NCBI GenBank assembly: GCA_039105265.1
Contig: JAPFFF010000029.1
Coordinates: forward strand, 1,178,001-1,242,000
Direction: 5' to 3'
Length of the DNA: 64,000 bases
Origin: Tritrichomonas musculus
Lineage: Eukaryota; Parabasalia; Tritrichomonadida; Tritrichomonadidae
Position 1 is the stretch's first letter. Every line of letters starts with the position of its first letter. The notes under the pieces are model-generated. The model had not been told where the DNA came from. It did no database searches and saw only the letters and a list, made by a program, of their open reading frames with translations. Below, in pieces: positions 1-9,788 of this stretch. A program made the position numbers and the translations under genes.

Positions 1-1328
1 TCTAATGGAATATTGAATGATATTTTACCTTCATCTGAAAATGATACTTCAATTAAAAAAATGCCAGACTTGTCTTGTGAAATATTTGACGCTGCAATGG
101 TCCAACTTTCAGAGCAACTTTTTGCCATCGATTCAAGAAGCATGTAATCAATCATCCTTATAAAATTAGATAGAGACGATATCTCACTTTTGACCAGTTG
201 AATTCGCCTTTCTTTTTCCGCATGAACTTTTTGTTCGAGAACGATAAGTTGCTCAATATTCGGATTTTTTCTTTTTATCTCTTGAAAGTCGGTGTCTTCA
301 ACTTTGACTCTTTCTGGGTCGTTAATTGTTGTGAATAAATCACAAATAATTCTGGTGACTTCGTTTAGAAATTGTGAATATTCTTCAAAAAGTGACTTTT
401 TGTTGCTCTCTATCGTCGAGTGAAGTTCCTCTAAAGTGTACTTTTTTTGCGGAATGAAAGGTAGTAAATATTTCTTGATCATTGTGTCACTGGTCGATTC
501 TAGTATTGTTAACATTGTAGAAAAAAAATTCGAATTGGACCAATATGGATGTTTGTAGATATATTGCGTAATTTGATTATATCGTTGTTTCATGACAAAC
601 TTCTTCCAAAATCGAAAAGGATGCCAATAATAATATTGTGAAAAAAATCGTAATTTACGTATAGAAGCAAATATTGACGATTCTTTAGCCCATATGTCTA
701 TCGAAAATTGTTCGGTATTACCATCTGGTAAAATTCGAGTTACTCCACTTGCTGACATGGTAAAATATTCTTCTTTAACTTCTGCAAAAGGAACTTTTTC
801 TAAATCATACGGATTAAAAGCGGGGTCTTTCCGATTGCCAGTATAATTAAGATAAATGAATTGATGTCCTCCACCTTCTTTCCTTTTTGCAAAATACGCA
901 ATTGGATCTTCTTTAAATGATATTGAAGCTCGCTCGTTTTCAATCGACTGTTGAACTCGTTGAACTGATGTTGGAATTGATGTACTTTTAAATGTTGTCG
1001 TTGTTGGACGACTTAAAAGAGAATAAGATGTTTGTGCTTGATCCATAGCTGTTATAGGTCGAATTGTACGAGGTCTTGTTTTTGATTTTGCGGTTTTGTT
1101 ACGAAGAGCAAGAAGTTGAGGATTACGATCTTTTAATTGAGCATCTGAATCTTTATTTCTCGATGAAATAATATCAAATTCATTTGTTGTAGTGTCGAGT
1201 TTTTGAGCGCTCCATAGATTTCGACGAGGATGCGCCGCTGATGCTGATGTATGCAATCCTCTATTAATAACTGTAGGGCGATGTTTTGGAACTTTGATTT
1301 CTGTTTTTGAATCATTTTTCGAGGACAT
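1..1328 (-). CDS. Axonemal dynein heavy chain, N-terminal tail (partial)
   Basis: The minus-strand frame is open from an ATG at 1328 to the left edge (about 442 residues), so the C-terminus, including all six AAA modules and the stalk, lies outside. After a basic, Ser/Thr-rich N-terminus come blocks typical of the linker-proximal tail of inner-arm/DNAH-type heavy chains: EEYFTMSASGVTRILPDG, then a WAKESSIFASIRKLRFFSQY stretch and FRFWKKFVMKQRYN, matching the family pattern of '..GVT.f..g..ef..l..W......F..i..i..F...r.wK.F..Wk..v'. The protein would be a motor of the flagellar axoneme. It ends about 130 bp from the next minus-strand gene. The start is the first ATG of the open frame. Which DNAH subclass it belongs to cannot be told from the tail alone. 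Confidence 0.85.
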   Translation of the reverse strand, partial: MSSKNDSKTEIKVPKHRPTVINRGLHTSASAAHPRRNLWSAQKLDTTTNEFDIISSRNKDSDAQLKDRNPQLLALRNKTAKSKTRPRTIRPITAMDQAQTSYSLLSRPTTTTFKSTSIPTSVQRVQQSIENERASISFKEDPIAYFAKRKEGGGHQFIYLNYTGNRKDPAFNPYDLEKVPFAEVKEEYFTMSASGVTRILPDGNTEQFSIDIWAKESSIFASIRKLRFFSQYYYWHPFRFWKKFVMKQRYNQITQYIYKHPYWSNSNFFSTMLTILESTSDTMIKKYLLPFIPQKKYTLEELHSTIESNKKSLFEEYSQFLNEVTRIICDLFTTINDPERVKVEDTDFQEIKRKNPNIEQLIVLEQKVHAEKERRIQLVKSEISSLSNFIRMIDYMLLESMAKSCSESWTIAASNISQDKSGIFLIEVSFSDEGKISFNIPL

Positions 1329-1459
1329 TTAATGATGAAATTGCAGATTTTGATAACGAATTTTGATATTTTCAAAAGATTCAATTTGATCATTGAAAAT
1401 TGAATAGAAAAAGAATTTGAAAAAACAAAGAAATTAAAATAAACATTTTATTTATACAT

Positions 1460-2671
1460 TTACATATTAGCATTATCTATTTTCTCCATTGCTCTAGATA
1501 AAGAACCAAGATATTCTTCGATTGTATTTGTCATATCAACAAGCTTGTCTTCAGCTTTAAATCCTGAATTCTTCTTTTGATTTTTTAATTTTTTCTGTTT
1601 ATCTTTTTGAGTTTTTATTTTTTGATTAATTTCACTAAATTCGGCTTCTTGCTTTTGCTTTTCTTTTTCGAGAGTTAATTTCATTTGCTCAAGTTCTTCA
1701 ACTCTTCTTCTCATTTCAGCAAGTTGTTGACGTTTTTCATCTAAATCACGTGAATTTGCTTCAAGTTCTCTTTGTTTTTTGATGTCTTTAGTAATTGGGA
1801 AGCATTTTTCAACTGAATCAGTCAACTTGATTCTATTCTTGTTAATAAAATCGAGTCTATCTTTGCTTTTTTTAACAAGTTTCTCATATGAGATGGCTTC
1901 GAGTTGAACTCTGTCTAGTTCATCACTTGCTTTTTGAACGCAATCTTCAAGTTCTTGAGGATTTAATAAAAGAACTTGATTCATTTGTTCAATTAATTGG
2001 TTTTTAGTAACGATGTTGTTTTCAAGTTCGCTTTTTTGAATTTGCATGTCATTAAATTTCTTATTTAATTTATTAATTTCACTTTGATATTCTCTTTGAC
2101 CCATTTCATATTCAGAGATATGGCAACTAAGTGTTGTTTGAGTACTACGTAATTCTTCTAATTGTTTTGCTCTCTCTTGAAGTTTTTCTTGCTGATTTTT
2201 AACTTCAATTTCCATTTCATCAATTGATTTTTGTAATTCTTGATTCATTGCTTGTAAATCCTGTTTTTTATTGTTATTTTCAATATATTCATTAAATCTT
2301 AATTTTTCAAAAAATGCAAAATTCATTAACCCGCTAAATACATGAGTTAATCTTTTTTCTTTGGGAGCATAAAAATCTTTCAGTGAAAAATCTCTAATTC
2401 CTGCTGCTTCTAAAATTTCCTTTAATTTATTGAAGCAATTAAGAAATTCAAAGCCACTAATCAATTCATCGTCTGCGTTATCGCATACCTGAAGATCTGG
2501 TCTGGATATTTGTTGTGCATTTAAATTTGTTAAAAACATGTAATAAGTTTTGAATACATTTTTAATTAATGTTGGTTTTGGGTTTTTAATCGCATTTTCT
2601 GTAACTTTGATTTTTGCATCGTTAAGTCCGCTTACTATATCTTTTAAAGGTAATTCTTGGAATGAATACAT
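1460..2671 (-). CDS. NUF2: NUF2-like kinetochore protein (Ndc80 complex)
   Basis: A 403-residue protein with an N-terminal calponin-homology-like head (about residues 1-130) and a coiled coil thereafter. The head contains LPLKDIVSGLNDAKIKV, NPKPTLIKNVF and, most tellingly, DFYAPKEKRLTHVFSGLMNF, which fits the NUF2 signature 'D...P..KR....lSaliNF.kF'. The rest is heptad-rich (ELQKSIDEMEIEVKNQQEKL and following) and ends with a short tail. NUF2 pairs with NDC80 to bind spindle microtubules at kinetochores. Length is slightly below the usual 440-460. The start ATG at 2671 is the first in frame and puts the head at the N-terminus, as expected. Identification is from motif shape and domain order. 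Confidence 0.85.
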   Translation of the reverse strand: MYSFQELPLKDIVSGLNDAKIKVTENAIKNPKPTLIKNVFKTYYMFLTNLNAQQISRPDLQVCDNADDELISGFEFLNCFNKLKEILEAAGIRDFSLKDFYAPKEKRLTHVFSGLMNFAFFEKLRFNEYIENNNKKQDLQAMNQELQKSIDEMEIEVKNQQEKLQERAKQLEELRSTQTTLSCHISEYEMGQREYQSEINKLNKKFNDMQIQKSELENNIVTKNQLIEQMNQVLLLNPQELEDCVQKASDELDRVQLEAISYEKLVKKSKDRLDFINKNRIKLTDSVEKCFPITKDIKKQRELEANSRDLDEKRQQLAEMRRRVEELEQMKLTLEKEKQKQEAEFSEINQKIKTQKDKQKKLKNQKKNSGFKAEDKLVDMTNTIEEYLGSLSRAMEKIDNANM

Positions 2672-2940
2672 TTAGATAATAATGATTGTTATAATCATAA
2701 ACGTACATAAAATTTTTGCAATAGATTTCCTTGTTAATATGAGCTTTGACAAGTATAATTATTCAAATTCTTTTGTTTATAAATTTCATTTAATAGTACG
2801 CTAATAATTATTATAATAAAAAAAAATTGCAATTTTATTATAATCTGTTTAATTAACAACAAATATAAAAAAAAAAACAAAATATTAAATAACAAATAAA
2901 CAAAAGAATTCGCAAAAATATCACTAGTATAAAATTGCTG

Positions 2941-4392
2941 TTAAATATCCAAACCTCTCAAAATACCCTTCATTGTAAGAATGAAATTGGCCATTAAATT
3001 TTTCAATTCTTTATCTGGTTCCTTTGCTTCGAAAATAAGTATTTGCGTTTGAGCGTAAATTCCTTTTCCAGGTGTAAAGCAATATGCATTTGTGTATTCA
3101 TTTCCACATCCGGCGATTTTTTCAATGACTGTAATTAAGAGTTCGTTAGTTTGAAGAGGCAAATCCCAAAACATTGAAAAAACTGATGAAATTAATTGAA
3201 AAACTGATATGACATGATTCAATGGATTTGGAAGTTGATTGTTAATTGTTTGATAAATTGCTAAATCATCGACTGATAACATTGTATGCAACTTTCTTTC
3301 AGGTTTTGTAATAAAATTGGTGGGATAATCAGGAAAATCGAAAATAGATGCATTATGATCAAGATCATCCAAATAAAAGAAGGCTGTTTGTAATGCTGAA
3401 GAACGAATATCTAGCATAGTACTGAATAAATTCAAAGTTTTAACTGTCCATTTAGTAAACCATGACTCAATATTTTGTGAAAAAACACTATCACTTCTGA
3501 TTATATATTGAATTAAAGTCGAAATTGTTCTTGTATGATGTATTGATGTAAAGAAGAAACGAATGGTTTCAAATTGAATAAGAGATGGTGATTTTTTTAA
3601 ATTTTCTAGCAAATTTTCAGTTAATTTTGATGAGTAATTATTTAATAATTCTGATTGATTTTCAATATCATTTTCAATTTGGCAAAAAATTGTATCAATA
3701 TACTTGCAAAGCTTTAATGGATGAGAGTCATCAAGAATTGTTGGTGATATATCAGAAAAAAAGCAGAACAAATCAACGAAACTATCAAGAAGAACACCTA
3801 AAAAATAATTTAAAATTGGCTTATTTTGAATAATTATTTGTTTTATAATTGTTCTTGAGTTTTCAGCTATTAAATCATCATTTGGATAACTTTTAATCAA
3901 AAATAATAAAAATGGATAATTACCATCTTTGTCTTCTATTTCATCAGCCTTAAAAACGTCTAAAAAGTCGTTTAAGAAGATTGGTTGAATATCTTTATAG
4001 CACAGAAAGAGAGAATTTAAAATAGATATGGCGCAATCTTTATCAATATCTAAAAATGTACACTTTTTAATTTTCATAAACGAAATAAAAAATGAAAATA
4101 GTAATCCTTTAGACCTTTTGTATTGTGAATCAAGAAGCATATTATGTATGTCAGTGATACAATTTTGAGAGAAACTAAGAGCTGAAGTCTTGTCTATTTG
4201 TTCAAGTTCGTGATAAATTGTTAATAATTTATCCCAAAAATTAATTGAAGAGTCGTGAATTTGATTGTCGGGGTCTTGGAAATCAATTTTGACAGCATTC
4301 CATTCTTTAGAAAGACGACTAAATGAAATACCATCAACAATTGGTTGATCAGAATCGGGTTCTATATCAACAAAAACAAAATCAGAAGACAT
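2941..4392 (-). CDS. Helical protein resembling FHIP/FAM160 (FTS-Hook-FHIP subunit)
   Basis: About 483 residues, start taken at MSSDFVF (4392). The frame is open 42 nt further upstream but only from a TTG codon. The protein is predominantly alpha-helical with no signal peptide. Segments such as FFTSIHHTRTISTLIQYIIR, LNLFSTMLDIRSSALQTAFF and LKNLMANFILTMKGILRGLD look like armadillo/HEAT-type helices. The overall pattern (N-terminal 'W..v...f......IHDSSI.FW..LL.IY', later 'T..LI..I.......') is reminiscent of the FHIP/RAI16 family, which links dynein to cargo through Hook. That assignment is tentative; another helical-repeat trafficking protein is possible. It lies tandem with NUF2 at a 270-bp AT-rich gap. 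Confidence 0.5.
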   Translation of the reverse strand: MSSDFVFVDIEPDSDQPIVDGISFSRLSKEWNAVKIDFQDPDNQIHDSSINFWDKLLTIYHELEQIDKTSALSFSQNCITDIHNMLLDSQYKRSKGLLFSFFISFMKIKKCTFLDIDKDCAISILNSLFLCYKDIQPIFLNDFLDVFKADEIEDKDGNYPFLLFLIKSYPNDDLIAENSRTIIKQIIIQNKPILNYFLGVLLDSFVDLFCFFSDISPTILDDSHPLKLCKYIDTIFCQIENDIENQSELLNNYSSKLTENLLENLKKSPSLIQFETIRFFFTSIHHTRTISTLIQYIIRSDSVFSQNIESWFTKWTVKTLNLFSTMLDIRSSALQTAFFYLDDLDHNASIFDFPDYPTNFITKPERKLHTMLSVDDLAIYQTINNQLPNPLNHVISVFQLISSVFSMFWDLPLQTNELLITVIEKIAGCGNEYTNAYCFTPGKGIYAQTQILIFEAKEPDKELKNLMANFILTMKGILRGLDI

Positions 4393-4579
4393 TACGAAGA
4401 TTTTAGTAAACCATACAAAAAGTTTTCTTCTCAAATAAAATCAAAAGAAGAAATCATAAAAAAAAAAAAAGAGATTTATTATTTAAAAACCTAAAAATTA
4501 AAATACATATTTCCATAGCTATTGTTTTGGGACAATTATGTAATTTGCTCTCATTCCCATTAATATTTAATAATAACAT

Positions 4580-6406
4580 TTAAAGTTTATCTTTATCTGT
4601 TATTATTTGTGTTATATTTGAGCTTATTCTACCCCTAATTTGTCTGTTTGCTCTTGTTGTTGGATTTTGAGGTAAAGCGACGATATCTTTTTGAATTAAA
4701 TCAACAAGTTCATCGAATTTGATTGAGTTATGAGGCATGTTTGCTTTGCATTTAGCAACAAAAGCGTTAAAAGAGGACGTTATTTTAGAAATAAACTCAT
4801 GATCTTCTCTACTTTTTAAACATTTTCTAATTGTTTGAAGAGTTGAATTAATTTGACCTTTTTTATCGTCAAATAAACTAGACGATAAACTTTCGTCAAT
4901 TTGTTTATCAAACAAATTTTCAAAAAACTCTTTTCTTTTCTGAATAACCGCCATCCATTTACTTACAGAATCACAGTTATTCGGTGAAATTACATCGTCG
5001 TCCAATTGCTTCAGAATTTCGTTCGACTTTTTCAATTGATTTGCCCACAAAGTTACAATTTCATTTGGCACCTCAAAAACTTCATTATCATCCTCATTCA
5101 TTCCACTTTTTGATTTGTTGTCAATTTCCTTTATTTCAGATTTCAGAGCTTTACTTTTTGTGTTCAAAACGCGGAAGTAAAGATTCAAGTTGTGAATTGA
5201 TGAAAAAATTTTGTTTGTGAAGATAAACAAAGAGTTGAATTTGAGGGATCCTTGACTCTCATTCTCATCATCTTTACTTTCATTCTCCTCGTTGCTTAAT
5301 TCATTGAAATGGCCAGATCTGCTGTAATAGAAATCATCGGATTCTGAACGATGTGAGCCCGAACTGAAGGAGACAGAACTACTCTTTCTTTTTGGTGTTT
5401 TTTGATTCAAAGTCAATCCTTGGAACTGAGTCAAGTTTTGATTCTGTCTTGGTCTACTCAAATATTTATTCTGATTTGTGAAGAAGAGTGATATGAAGTC
5501 GCTATCGTTCAATTTTTCATTCAAAATTTTCAAATTTGTGAAAATTAATTGATGAAGTTTTTCAATGAATTCCTTGCCTTCGACCGACTCAAACTTTGAC
5601 GGCGACAACGATAGAAGCAATTCAATAGAAGGCCGATCAAGTTTTTTAGCAAGATTCAAAGCATCTCTTTGAAATTGCTTGATTTTCATGTTCAATGTCG
5701 ACTCTTTGTCATTCTCGATGTAAGAGTCAGTCTCATCGGCCTCATTATTTGAATTGTCAGGCTCGTCCAACTCAATAATTGACTTATCATTCACAATTGC
5801 CTCAAAAAGTTGATGCAGGCATTCAATATCTTCCATCTCAATTGAATACTTGATCGCTTTGTAGTCAATTTTGGCACCACTCGAAATCAGCATAGAAAGC
5901 GAGCTCGAATCGTGCTGATGAATGGAGTAATAGATGGGACGATCACCTTTTGAATTGGGTATGTTTGGATCTGCTTTCTTCGACAAGAGAAGTTCGAGCG
6001 CAACGTTGTTCCCTGAGGCAATGGCGGTTATAATCGGGGTGGCCCCAACTGAGGCTGTTTTGAGGTTCTTATCGGCGCCTGATTCGAGAAGTATTGAAAC
6101 ACATTCGTTTTGTTTTAGTTTGATAGCGTAATGAAGAGGTGGGATGATGTTTCGGCACTTGGGAGTTGATGTATCGGCTCCATGATCAAGAATAATCGAC
6201 AATTGCTCTGTATCGCCGCTGCTGATAAAATGATGAAGGAGAGATTTATAAATATTAAAAAAATTGAAATTCCATTGGAAAATATTATATGAAAATGTTA
6301 TATAAAAATGTGGTTGGAATTATTACATTAATAATAATAATAAAATTTCGTCTGGGTCTTTTCCTGAATAAACAATTCGTTGACTTGATATTGAACTTAG
6401 AGACAT
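4580..6406 (-). CDS. Ankyrin-repeat protein, split near its 5' end
   Basis: The main open frame (4580 to about 6250) begins with three to four ankyrin repeats: LLHHFISSGDTEQLSIILDH, PPLHYAIKLKQNECVSILLE, TPIITAIASGNNVALELLLS and RPIYYSIHQHDSSSLSMLIS. A roughly 380-residue acidic, Ser-rich, partly helical C-terminal region of no recognisable family follows. The ankyrin block has no in-frame ATG before it. Upstream, in the same frame, a short ORF starts at ATG 6406 (MSLSSISSQRIVYSGKDPDE) and stops after about 27 codons. The likely gene is therefore exon 1 (about 6336-6406), a spacer of about 90 nt, then the ankyrin exon. The spacer lacks canonical trichomonad splice signals but shares a motif with spacers in the neighbouring ankyrin gene. 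Exact boundaries are uncertain. Confidence 0.65.
6246..6335 (-). other. Putative intron-like spacer in the ankyrin gene
   Basis: On the minus strand this segment separates the 5' mini-ORF from the ankyrin exon and contains two in-frame TAA codons. Reading 5' to 3' it holds CCAATGGAATTTCAATTTTT (motif at 6265-6276) and ends TAATATTTATAAA just before the ankyrin helix SLLHHF. The same AATGGRATTTCA ... TTTATAAA order precedes the ankyrin units at 8.4-9.2 kb. No GTATGT donor or ACTAACACAYAG acceptor is present. Boundaries are approximate. Confidence 0.4.
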
Positions 6407-6800
6407 TTGATTCCAAAAAAAAAATTGATTATGAATAAATTCACCTTTGAAAACGTTAAATTATAAATTTTAATAAATCTTTATAAATTAATTGTTTTTC
6501 TATATTAATTGTAGTATTATTTGATTTTTGAATATTTAATTAAAATAAATTTAAAATTATTAATTATTATAAATTTATTCTTCAAAAGAAATTGTAAAAA
6601 TAATAAAACCATAAAAATTCAATGATTATTTTAAAGTTATTTGAAACTTTATGAATCAATAATTTTAAATTTATTTTAATTAAATATTTATAATAATTAA
6701 TAATTTTAAATTTATTAATAATATTATTCCAAAAAAATTGAATATTTTCTCATATTCATATTCAATTTTTATTTTATATTTTTTTTTACAAATAAAAAAA

Positions 6801-9330
6801 ATGTTTGAAGAAAACTTAGTTGAAATCATTATCAATGAACGAATACTTAGATGTGAGAAAAAAGAAGTTATTCGAATTAGTCCATTAGTACGAGAATATT
6901 TTGAAGATAATGAAGAATCCAATCATTTTGTTACAGAAGTTGAAAACTTTGATACACTTATAAAAGGCAAAACAGGCAATAACAACAGAGATAGAGAAGA
7001 AATTGAGATCAACAATCTTCAGAAAATATTAAATGGGAAACAAATCGAAGTCAATTTTGACAACTTCGAACTTTTTTCAGCTTTTTCAAAGCACTTCGGT
7101 ATTTATACTCTTAATCAAAAAATCCATGAATTTGAAAATTATCTCGACAACATAACGAAATATATTGAAGGGAATGAAGAATTAGAAACACTTAAAAAAA
7201 TCGAAAATTTATTGCGCTCATTGAATTCAGAAAATTTCAAAGAAGAAATTTCAAAGGAAGAAACGGTTATGTTTCTGAGAAGCATTGACCAGATGCTTCT
7301 TATTCAAGCAATATATGGAATATTCTTATTAGGCACGCAGCAAACTTGTAATAATTTTATGATTGAATTAATAATTGAATTAAATTCAATTAAACCGGAG
7401 ATTTTGACTAGCTTTGTTCAAATGATCATTAACAAAGTTGACAACACTCAATTTGCTGACATTCGAAACTACCTCAACAATGAATTATTTTTATTATTGC
7501 ATCAACTTTTTGAGTATAATTTGGCCAATGAAGGTCAAATATCACAAAAACTGTCATTGATTTTTGTCGACTTTTTGAATGATAATGAAAAAATTGTTTT
7601 GAATGAGATGTTCAAGACAATTGATGAAAGTTATCTTGATGATAATTATAGACTTCATAAGAAAGCATGTGAATTAGGTGTTTATCCAGACGCTTTAGAA
7701 ATATCGATTCGTAATGATGACCTGTCAAATTGTCAAAACATCATTGCACACAGATATGAAGACATCAACCAACTTGTTAAAACGAGCATTTATGAAAAGA
7801 ACAGTTTTGTTAATGATGGAAATTGTTCTTTACTTGAATACGCCGCTTTTTTTGGAGCACGAAATTGTTTCAAGTTTTTGTTAAGCAATCGAGCTGAAAT
7901 GGACAAACAAAGAATTGGCAAATTTGCAATTGCTGGTGGAGATGAAGAAATCATTCATATTTGTCATCAAGCAGAATGTTCATTCAAAAGAACCGTCAAT
8001 ATTGCAATTCGATATCATCACAACGACATTGCAATTTGGTTGATTGAAAATAGACTCGATTCAATTGATTCAAATGAATCTTTCGATTCTGATAAGTCGC
8101 CTTTAAAACAATCTTTGGAATCATTCAATATTGAAATGATGGTTTATTTGCTCGAAAGAGGACAGGATGTTGAAAGCATCGTCAATTTTTCTTCCTTTGC
8201 GAATAACATCATCCTTTTGAAGTGGATAATGAAATATTATAAAGAGAACAATATTAACGTTGATCAATATATAACATATGACATAAAAGGTGTTTTCAAA
8301 TTAATTGTTTTTTTCAAATAAAACAGCATTACATTTTGCTGCTGAAAATGGGAATTTAGAAATTCTTAAGATTTTGTTGAATGGAAAAGATATTGATATA
8401 AATTTGAAAGCAATTTTTAAAAATATAATTTAATTTAGTTTTATAAGTTGGGTTTTGTTTTATTATGTTCAATATTAACATGATTTTAATGGTGTTTTAT
8501 ATGTATATATATTTATAAAACTTTGTTGCATTTGGCTGTTGAAATGAATCATCTTAAAATTGTTCAGCTTTTATTGAATCAAAAAGGAATCAACATTAAT
8601 TTAAAGACAGTTTATAATCTTTATTGAATTCATGAAATTTGAAAATGATAAAGGTTTTCTAATTATATTTCATATAAACTTTTGTTTTAATGGAATTTTT
8701 TGAAATTATTTTAAATCAAGTTTTTTTTTTGTTTATTGTTTTAAATTATGTTTCAAAAAGTTTCAAATTGATGGAGTTTCTAATGAATGATTTATAAAAC
8801 AGCATTGCAAATAGCTGCAGAAAAAGGATATACAAAAATTGTTCAAGAATTATTAGCACAAGAAAGCATTGATATAAATACACAAACAGTTTTTAATTTC
8901 TACATATTCAAATGATGTTTTCATGGGTTTTTTAATCTAATTAAAACAAGAATTTTTTTAAATGGAATTTCACTTTTTATTGGTTATTTAACTGCATTAC
9001 ATTTTGCTGCTCAGAATGGATTCAATGATATTGTAGCTCTTTTGTTGGATCGAAAAGAAATTGATGTCAATTTAAAAACAATTTTTTTTTTAATTGTTTT
9101 TTTGAATAATGTTTTTTCATATTTATTTGTTTTAATGTGATTTCAAATAAGCTTTTAAATAGAATTCTAAAACAAGTCATTTTTTTTTAATGGGATTTCA
9201 AATAGCATTTTTTTTTGTTTACATGACAGCATTGCATTTAGCTGTTCAATCTGGTCATATAAACGTTATTGATGTTTTATTAGGTTTTAAAGGAATTGAT
9301 CTCGATGTAGTTGACAATATTTTAACTTAA
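6801..9330 (+). CDS. BTB-like/DUF3447 ankyrin protein with split 3' repeat array
   Basis: The continuous frame starts at ATG 6801 (MFEENLVEIIINERILRCEK; the upstream part begins only at non-preferred codons) and runs to a stop at 8321. Residues 1-120 resemble the degenerate BTB-like N-terminus of trichomonad ankyrin proteins. The later part is DUF3447-like: CSLLEYAAFFGARNCFKFLL, FAIAGGDEEIIHICHQAECS, NIAIRYHHNDIAIWLIENRL. After the stop the protein clearly continues as five ankyrin units at 8323, 8520, 8799, 8991 and 9226, the last ending in TAA at 9330. Each unit is intact but separated by about 100-190 bp of non-coding DNA. It is either a multi-exon gene with atypical introns or a gene whose tail has been taken apart. 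Its role is unknown; such proteins are presumed scaffolds. Confidence 0.65.
8323..9330 (+). repeat. Array of five 30-codon ankyrin units separated by related spacers
   Basis: Units at 8323-8412, 8520-8609, 8799-8888, 8991-9080 and 9226-9315 each span exactly 90 nt from the Thr of T(A/L)L(H/Q) to the residue after INLK. Examples are TALHFAAENGNLEILKILLN, TLLHLAVEMNHLKIVQLLLN and TALHLAVQSGHINVIDVLLG. Donor sides read RCA-RTTTWTAAW (GCAATTTTTAAA, ACAGTTTATAAT, ACAGTTTTTAAT, ACAATTTTTTTT). Three of the five acceptor sides read TAAAAC(AG/TT); the other two read TTAACTG and ATGACAG. Spacer lengths are 107, 189, 102 and 145 nt, and a 55-nt one precedes unit 1. All breaks fall at the same place in the ankyrin repeat and in the same codon phase, except that the boundary before unit 1 is less clear. 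Confidence 0.75.
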
Positions 9331-9468
9331 ATCATTCAAACTTAGTTTTAATTCAAAATTCATGGTTAATTTTTTTGAAATCTTTTGAAGAAAGCCAATT
9401 GAATGTTCAACCAATGAACAAGTTCTCAGTGCATATCAAGAACTCAGAAAATAATATTTCAGATGTTC

Positions 9469-9780
9469 TACACCCCGAGCTTATTACATTTTCAAAAAAA
9501 AAAATGTAATAAGAATTTAAAAAAAAAAAAAGTCGAGGTACCAAAAGAACTTATGACCCTAATTAAAAAAATTATAAATAAGAGTATCTTGTTTAATCAC
9601 AAATATATATATAAATAAAAAATTTTTTTAAATTTATAATCTTATACTTATCATATATTTATAATTTTTGTTCAAAAAATCAAAGATTTTTTCCTTATTA
9701 CAGTATTTCTCATATCATTGAGAACTTGTTCAAAAAGGCAATAATGAGCCGTTTAAAATAGACTTTAGCTCGGGGTGTAA
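9469..9780. mobile_element. Short TIR element with 8-bp target duplication (family A, copy 1)
   Basis: 312 bp bounded by a perfect 13-bp terminal inverted repeat, TACACCCCGAGCT / AGCTCGGGGTGTA. The flanking direct repeats are AGATGTTC at 9461-9468 and 9781-9788. The left 245 bp are nearly identical to the left end of the element at 15874, and the last 35 bp match its right end, so this is an internally deleted, non-autonomous copy (MITE-like). It begins with a short palindrome (CTTATTACATTTT ... AAAATGTAATAAG). It carries no ORF. An 8-bp duplication fits hAT, P or Merlin-type transposases; the TIR does not settle which. It lies just beyond the end of the ankyrin array. Confidence 0.88.
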
Positions 9781-9788
9781 GATGTTCA

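Noticed and set aside
1133-1393. 86-codon minus-strand ORF
   Set aside because: Alternative frame over the dynein 5' end; the other frame has the dynein tail motifs.
8290-8326. A 37-nt GT-AG intron joining the ankyrin ORF to unit 1
   Set aside because: It is in frame but removes part of the ankyrin turn, lacks trichomonad signals, and the equivalent GT-AG choice does not work at the other spacers.
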